Assembly: GCA_032718475.1 (NCBI GenBank)
Contig: JAUCBJ010003580.1
Location: 1-64,000 of the forward strand
Origin: Nemertoderma westbladi
Taxonomy: Eukaryota; Xenacoelomorpha; Nemertodermatida; Nemertodermatidae
Direction: 5' to 3'
Length of the DNA stretch: 64,000 nucleotides
Shown here: in pieces, positions 57,515 through 64,000 of the stretch
Position numbering within the stretch: the stretch's first letter is position 1
Layout: each line of letters begins with the position of its first letter
Made by a program: the position numbers and the translations under genes
The notes under the pieces: generated by a model
The model's database searches: none
What the model was told of the DNA's origin: nothing
The model's input: the letters and a program-made list of their open reading frames with translations, nothing else

Positions 57515-57629
57515 AGTCAAAGTAACTCAGCAATAGATGTATTGAGTGTAAACAGCCACTCAGAAAACACCTCACGATATGGCAACCAATCAAGCAATAG
57601 AACATTCTCAGCTGAAGCATTGTTGTCAC
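57515..57629 (+). CDS. LRRIQ1: LRRIQ1, Ser/Asn-rich exon
   Basis: It is separated from the previous exon by a 99-bp intron, the only short one in the gene. Acceptor TTTTCTGCTTTTAG precedes 57515 and donor CAC|GTAAGT follows 57629 (phase 1). It encodes SQSNSAIDVLSVNSHSENTS and ends FSAEALLS. No domain is recognised. The gene continues beyond. Confidence 0.8.
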
Positions 57630-57949
57630 GTAAGTCTGCTAATCACCTTTTATTTATGTTATATATTATTTTAATTTAAAACTTTATAAATTCAGGTTTC
57701 TTAACGAATCCCAAAAAATATTATTATAACTTTTGTTGGTCACGTTAGCAAAGTCGGCAATGACGTCCAGGTGGGATCGAACTGGTGACCTCCTAGTCGG
57801 AAGTCTGACTGCCAATTTTGACTAGAAGCCAATTTTGAAAATAATCTGTGATGGACTGCTACACATTGACATCCCTCGCGCAATACGAGCCGAACTCTGC
57901 ACCTCCAAATGGTTAAATTATAAGAAAAAGTAATGGAAGCACAATAATA
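57630..57949 (-). mobile_element. Intron sequence with tRNA-like SINE fragment
   Basis: On the minus strand (about 57735-57815) there is a B-box-like AGTTCGATCCC preceded by GGAGGTCACC and by GTCAGACTTCCGACTAGGAG, the 3' half of a tRNA-derived SINE head. No full tRNA cloverleaf was found. GCCAATTTTGAAAAT (57829-57843) recurs inverted at 58650-58664, so a larger inverted-repeat element may span the region. Confidence 0.4.
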
Positions 57950-57980
57950 AAAGTGTTACAAGGTAACCTTGTAACACTTT
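57950..57980. other. 31-bp near-perfect palindrome
   Basis: AAAGTGTTACAAGGT, A, ACCTTGTAACACTTT: 15-bp arms with one central base. It could extrude as a cruciform or be the paired ends of a lost short element. Confidence 0.85.
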
Positions 57981-58146
57981 CAATAATGAATAATTCTTAC
58001 TTTGAACTGTTTATGTTTAATAAAGCCAGGGGAAGGCCTCTACGAGAGGCTGAAATCTCGCTGTAATAATACCCTTTATTTTTGGTACATCTGTCGGTGG
58101 GTGTAGACCTTGAAACACATTTGATATGTTTTACTTTGAAAGTGGA

Positions 58147-58499
58147 GAGTCTTGCGCGTCTTTTGACACTACAATTAACTAATTAATTATAACGTGGATT
58201 GATAAAATGCTGTTCGCAATTGCAAACCGGTATGCAAGCACTAGCGCTATTACAGCTTACTTCATTAAGTTGGGTTTACCGGTGGGTGACCGGTACACAT
58301 GTTTAGGTCCGCGTAGCGAGAACTGTAATATTCACCCCGTTGTTATTGTTGGTGTTGTTGTTTTTAATTTCCAATTAGCTTTTCCGCGTAGCGAGACCTC
58401 TAGTATTGACTTAAGTTGTTGTTGTTATAAGGCTTCATACGGCACAGTAGTGGCGTTGTTTCGTAATGTAATTGTAGTGTCAAAAGACGCGCAAGACTC
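58147..58499. mobile_element. MITE-like element with 31-bp inverted repeats
   Basis: Perfect 31-bp arms start GAGTCTTGCGCGTCTTTTGA (58147-58177) and pair with 58469-58499. The match extends weakly outward (TTTGAAAGTGG and CCGCTTTGAA). The interior has two related segments starting CCGCGTAGCGAGA. No transposase is present. TTGATA lies on each side a little further out and could be the target duplication. The superfamily is not assigned. Confidence 0.65.
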
Positions 58500-58509
58500 C
58501 GCTTTGAAT

Positions 58510-58987
58510 TGATACAAGCCACGTGTGAAATGATTGAGATTTAATGTGTTTTTGAATGGATCGAAAATCACAATCCATACAAACCAAGATAAGAAATATC
58601 AGATCAGTTTGTGGTGAATTAAAATTTGTAGCAGCCAATCACGGCCGATTTTCAAAATTGGCTTCCCGCGCTCACTTAAACCCGCCATTTCGACCGTTTC
58701 CTCGTGTTTTTACAAAAAACACACCCCGCCACTCGATTCAGGGCAACTTCTTACCCCTTAATCATAGCCTAACAATTTTATCGCACAACAACCAAACTGT
58801 ATTCCACGCAAAAACTGTAATGGCTGATTTTTGAAATTTTGTACGATTGCGTGAAATTTGAAATAGAGATATTTTCACCTCCCTCCTCCTCCTTTTTTTC
58901 GAGTCTTATCGCTTTAATTATATAGTTAAAGCGCTCAATATTGTTCATATTCGTGTTGGGCAGGAAAAACTGCTCTAGGAAAGTTAT
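58510..58987. other. Unique intron or flank, no gene seen
   Basis: A 92-codon open frame (58556-58834) has no recognisable domain, repeats or splice context and is most likely chance. No other feature is seen. Confidence 0.5.
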
Positions 58988-59746
58988 TTTATATTACTTG
59001 ATGAGCTTCCTATTGGTTGGAGCGTTCTTTATATTACTTGATGAGCTTCCTATTGGTTGGAGCGTTCTTTATATTACTTGATGAGCTTCCTATTGGTTGG
59101 AGCGTTCTTTATATTACTTGATGAGCTTCCTATTGGTTGGAGCGTTCTTTATATTACTTGATGAGCTTCCTATTGGTTGGAGCGTTCTTTATATTACTTG
59201 ATGAGCTTCCTATTGGTTGGAGCGTTCTTTATATTACTTGATGAGCTTCCTATTGGTTGGAGCGTTCTTTATATTACTTGATGAGCTTCCTATTGGTTGG
59301 AGCGTTCTTTATATTACTTGATGAGCTTCCTATTGGTTGGAGCGTTCTTTATATTACTTGATGAGCTTCCTATTGGTTGGAGCGTTCTTTATATTACTTG
59401 ATGAGCTTCCTATTGGTTGGAGCGTTCTTTATATTACTTGATGAGCTTCCTATTGGTTGGAGCGTTCTTTATATTACTTGATGAGCTTCCTATTGGTTGG
59501 AGCGTTCTTTATATTACTTGATGAGCTTCCTATTGGTTGGAGCGTTCTTTATATTACTTGATGAGCTTCCTATTGGTTGGAGCGTTCTTTATATTACTTG
59601 ATGAGCTTCCTATTGGTTGGAGCGTTCTTTATATTACTTGATGAGCTTCCTATTGGTTGGAGCGTTCTTTATATTACTTGATGAGCTTCCTATTGGTTGG
59701 AGCGTTCTTTATATTACTTGATGAGCTTCCTATTGGTTGGAGCGTT
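58988..59746. repeat. 40-bp minisatellite, 19 identical copies
   Basis: The unit contains TATATTACTTGATGAGCTTC and CTATTGGTTGGAGCGTTCTT. I see no difference between copies until the last unit (TTTAAATTACACG). Such homogeneity points to very recent expansion or an assembly repeat. Each unit has an inverted CCAAT box (CTATTGG). Confidence 0.96.
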
Positions 59747-60086
59747 CTTTAAATTACACGAAGTGGTGCCTTCGCGCAGCACGTGACATAAACGTATGTT
59801 AAGTGTCAAGTCGAAAGAATTTTATGCAAAATTTAAACAGATGTCCCCTAATCACTTTACCTCGTAGAGGCAGACTGGGTAACTGCAGTCAGTCTGAGGT
59901 CTAAAATATATGTGCCAGGTATCAATCAGGAAGAAAGGATTATAAATAATAATAAGAAATGGCTGAAGCTTTTCATTTCAGACATTTCTAAAATATTTTC
60001 ATTTATCCCACTAGCGGTAGACTGAAGAACTGCCGATGGATAACCTTCGCAACAAAGGAGCAGCATATACCTTCCAGAAACATGCA
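59747..60086 (+). other. Spacer with a possible short terminal exon
   Basis: Mostly unique sequence. An acceptor GCTTTTCATTTCAG precedes 59982. Read in the phase left open by the exon ending at 57629, it gives 14 codons and TGA at 60023-60025. This could be the last LRRIQ1 exon, but so short a reading is weak evidence and the gene may continue beyond the window. Confidence 0.2.
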
Positions 60087-63000
60087 GCCAGGTTTCTAGT
60101 ACATATATGCCAGATTTCTAGTACATATATGCCAGGTTTCTAGTACATATATGCCAGGTTTCTAGTACATATATGCCAGTTTTCTAGTACATATGCCAGG
60201 TTTCTAGTACATATATGCCAGTTTTCTAGTACATATATGCCAGGGTTCTAGTACATATATGCCAGGTTTCTAGTACATATGCCAGGGTTCTAGTACATAT
60301 ATGCCAGGTTTCTAGTACATATATGCCAGTTTTCTAGTACATATATGCCAGGTTTCTAGTACATATATACCAGGTTTCTAGTACATATATGCCAGTTTTC
60401 TAGTACATATGCCAGGTTTCTAGTACATATATGCCAGTTTTCTAGTACATATGCCAGGGTTCTAGTACATATATGCCAGGTTTCTAGTACATATATGCCA
60501 GTTTTCTAGTACATATGCCAGGGTTCTAGTACATATATGCCAGGTTTCTAGTACATATATGCCAGTTTTCTAGTACATATATGCCAGGTTTCTAGTACAT
60601 ATATGCCAGTTTTCTAGTACATATGCCAGGGTTCTAGTACATATATGCCAGATTTCTAGTACGTATATGCCAGGTTTCTAGTACATATATGCCAGGTTTC
60701 TAGTACATATATACCAGGTTTCTAGTACATATATGCCAGGTTTCTAGTACATATATACCAGGTTTCTAGTACATATATGCCAGTTTTCTAGTACATATGC
60801 CAGGTTTCTAGTACATATATGCCAGTTTTCTAGTACATATACGCCAGGTTTCTAGTACATATATGCCAGGTTTCTAGTACATATATACCAGGTTTCTAGT
60901 ACATATATGCCAGTTTTCTAGTATATATATGCCAGGTGTCTAGTACATATATGCCAGTTTTCTAGTACATATGCCAGGTTTCTAGTACATATATGCCAGT
61001 TTTCTAGTACATATATGCCAGGTTTCTAGTACATATATACCAGGTTTCTAGTACATATATGCCAGTTTTCTAGTACATATGCCAGGTTTCTAGTACATAT
61101 ATGCCAGTTTTCTAGTACATATACGCCAGGTTTCTAGTACATATATGCCAGGTGTCTAGTACATATATGCCAGATTTCTAGTACATATATGCCAGGTTTC
61201 CAGTACATATATGCCAGGTTTCTAGTACATATATGCCAGTTTTCTAGTACATATATGCCAGGTTTCTAGTACATATATGCCAGGTTTCTAGTACATATAT
61301 GCCAGTTTTCTAGTACATATGCCAGGTTTCTAGTACATATATGCCAGTTTTCTAGTACATATGCCAGGGTTCTAGTACATATATGCCAGGTTTCTAGTAC
61401 ATATATGCCAGGTTTCTAGTATATATATGCCAGGTGTCTAGTACATATATGCCAGTTTTCTAGTACATATGCCAGGTTTCTAGTACATATATGCCAGTTT
61501 TCTAGTACATATATGCCAGTTTTCTAGTACATATGCCAGGGTTCTAGTACATATATGCCAGGTTTCTAGTACATATATGCCAGTTTTCTAGTACATATAT
61601 GCCAGGTTTCTAGTACATATATACCAGGTTTCTAGTACATATATGCCAGTTTTCTAGTACATATGCCAGGTTTCTAGTACATATATGCCAGGTTTCTAGT
61701 ACATATATGCCAGGTTTCTAGTACATATATGCCAGGTTTCTAGTACATATATGCCAGTTTTCTAGTACATATGCCAGGGTTCTAGTACATATATGCCAGG
61801 TTTCTAGTACATATATGCCAGTTTTCTAGTACATATATGCCAGGTTTCTAGTACATATATACCAGGTTTCTAGTACATATATGCCAGTTTTCTAGTACAT
61901 ATGCCAGGTTTCTAGTACATATATGCCAGTTTTCTAGTACATATGCCAGGGTTCTAGTACATATATGCCAGGTTTCTAGTACATATATGCCAGGTTTCTA
62001 GTATATATATGCCAGGTGTCTAGTACATATATGCCAGTTTTCTAGTACATATGCCAGGTTTCTAGTACATATATGCCAGTTTTCTAGTACATATATGCCA
62101 GGTTTCTAGTACATATATACCAGGTTTCTAGTACATATATGCCAGTTTTCTAGTACATATGCCAGGTTTCTAGTACATATATGCCAGTTTTCTAGTACAT
62201 ATACGCCAGGTTTCTAGTACATATATGCCAGGTGTCTAGTACATATAGGCCTAGTTTTCTAGTACATATGCCAGGTTTCTAGTACATATATGCCAGTTTT
62301 CTAGTACATATACGCCAGGTTTCTAGTACATATATGCCAGGTGTCTAGTACATATATGCCAGGTTTCTAGTGCATATATGCCAGGTTTCTAGTACATATA
62401 TGCCAGGTTTCTAGTACATATATGCCAGTTTTCTAGTACATATATGCCAGTTTTCTAGTACATATATGCCAGGTTTCTATTACATATATGCCAGGTTTCT
62501 AGTACATATATGCCAGGTTTCTAGTACATATATGCCAGGTTTCTAGTACATATGCCAGGTTTCTAGTACATATATGCCAGGTTTCTAGTACATATATGCC
62601 AGGTGTCTAGTACATATTGGCCTAGTTTTCTAGTACATATATGCCAGGTTTCTAGTACATATATGCCAGTTTTCTAGTACATATATGCCCGGTTTCTATT
62701 ACATATATGCCAGGTTTCTAGTACATATATGCCAGTTTTCTAGTACATATGCCAAGTTTCTAGTACATATATGCCAGTTTTCTAGTACATATATGCCAGG
62801 TTTCTAGTACATATATACCAGGTTTCTAGTACATATATGCCAGTTTTCTAGTACATATGCCAGGTTTCTAGTACATATATGCCAGTTTTCTAGTACATAT
62901 ACGCCAGGTTTCTAGTAGATATATGCCAGGTGTCTAGTACATATAGGCCTAGTTTTCTAGTACATATGCCAGGTTTCTAGTACATATATGCCAGTTTTCT

Positions 63001-64000
63001 AGTACATATACGCCAGGTTTCTAGTACATATATGCCAGGTGTCTAGTACATATATGCCAGGTTTCTAGTGCATATATGCCAGGTTTCTAGTACATATATG
63101 CCAGGTTTCTAGTACATATATGCCAGTTTTCTAGTACATATATGCCAGGTTTCTATTACATATATGCCAGGTTTCTAGTACATATATGCCAGGTTTCTAG
63201 TACATATATGCCAGGTTTCTAGTACATATATGCCAGTTTTCTAGTACATATATGCCAGGTTTCTAGTACATATATACCAGGTTTCTAGTACATATATGCC
63301 AGTTTTCTAGTACATATGCCAGGTTTCTAGTACATATATGCCAGTTTTCTAGTACATATACGCCAGGTTTCTAGTACATATATGCCAGGTGTCTAGTACA
63401 TATATGCCAGATTTCTAGTACATATATTCCAGGTTTCTAGTACATATACGCCAGGTTTCTAGTACATATATGCCAGGTTTCTAGTACATATATGCCAGGT
63501 TTCTAGTACATATATGCCAGGTTTCTAGTACATATATGCCAGTTTTATAGTACATATGCCAGGGTTCTAGTACATATGCCAGGTTTCTAGTACATATATG
63601 CCAGTTTTCTAGTACATATATGCCAGGTTTCTAGTACATATATACCAGGTTTCTAGTACATATATGCCAGTTTTCTAGTACATATGCCATGTTTCTAGTA
63701 CATATATGCCAGTTTTCTAGTACATATGCCAGGGTTCTAGTACATATATGCCAGGTTTCTAGTACATATATGCCAGGTTTCTAGTATATATATGCCAGGT
63801 GTCTAGTACATATATGCCAGTTTTCTAGTACATATGCCAGGTTTCTAGTACATATATGCCAGTTTTCTAGTACATATATGCCAGGTTTCTAGTACATATA
63901 TACCAGGTTTCTAGTACATATATGCCAGTTTTCTAGTACATATGCCAGGTTTCTAGTACATATATGCCAGTTTTCTAGTACATATACGCCAGGTTTCTAG
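60087..64000. repeat. 22-bp minisatellite reaching the window end
   Basis: About 180 copies of CCAGGTTTCTAGTACATATA plus TG, mixed with 20-bp units (GTACATATGCCAG). Variants include GGGTTC, GGTGTC, TTTTC, ATACCAGG and ATACGCC, with longer blocks repeated (for example the TATAGGCCTAG variant at about 62246, 62616 and 62941). No gene is visible. The array continues past 64000. Confidence 0.96.

Noticed and set aside
57735-57815. A functional tRNA gene on the minus strand
   Set aside because: Only a B box and part of an anticodon-like arm are seen; no acceptor stem pairing was found. A SINE fragment fits better.
58207-58512. A 101-codon plus-strand frame
   Set aside because: It lies between the 31-bp inverted repeats of a MITE-like element and has no domain or splice context.

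Overview
This window looks like nuclear DNA from an invertebrate animal. It has spliced exons of a metazoan gene, RTE-like LINEs, a BEL/Pao-type LTR retrotransposon, a TTAA-flanked piggyBac-like element and tRNA-derived SINE sequence. The species cannot be named from the sequence. More than half of the window is tandem repeat.

Layout. Positions 108-10206 hold a 40-bp purine-rich minisatellite of about 230 copies. It is interrupted by two copies of a LINE 3' tail, duplicated together with the array. Positions 10393-25966 are a nested transposon cluster whose target-site duplications can all be read: LINE-A holds LINE-B, and LINE-B holds a 1.56-kb piggyBac-like element and an 11.9-kb BEL/Pao-type element. 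The BEL element lies on the minus strand and has two 1603-bp LTRs. It codes for a 63-aa ORF, a gag, and a protease fused to a pol remnant that lacks RT, RNase H and the integrase core. An extra reading frame (here ORFX) sits in the env position; its first part resembles a 3'-5' exonuclease fold and its second part carries zinc knuckles. Every substitution between the two LTRs is a CpG transition.

From 27505 to at least 57629 the plus strand carries six exons of one gene, which I identify as LRRIQ1 (leucine-rich repeats and IQ motifs). Splice sites, phases and the order of conserved blocks agree. Nearly every intron is filled by its own minisatellite: 54 bp upstream of the first visible exon, 53 bp in intron 1, 11 bp and 46 bp in intron 2, about 51 bp in intron 3, and 34 bp in intron 4. 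The first large exon also holds two coding minisatellites. In intron 3 the array was seeded by the exon-intron junction, so about 250 copies of the last coding bases and the 5' splice site follow the real one. In intron 4 about 165 copies of a 34-bp unit each carry a sequence matching the NF-kappaB consensus GGGACTTTCC.

Positions 57630-64000 hold SINE and MITE-like pieces, 19 apparently identical 40-bp repeats, and a 22-bp array that runs off the end. The main points for follow-up are the exonuclease-like ORFX, the exon-derived splice-donor array, the NF-kappaB-site array, and the CpG-only decay of the LTRs.
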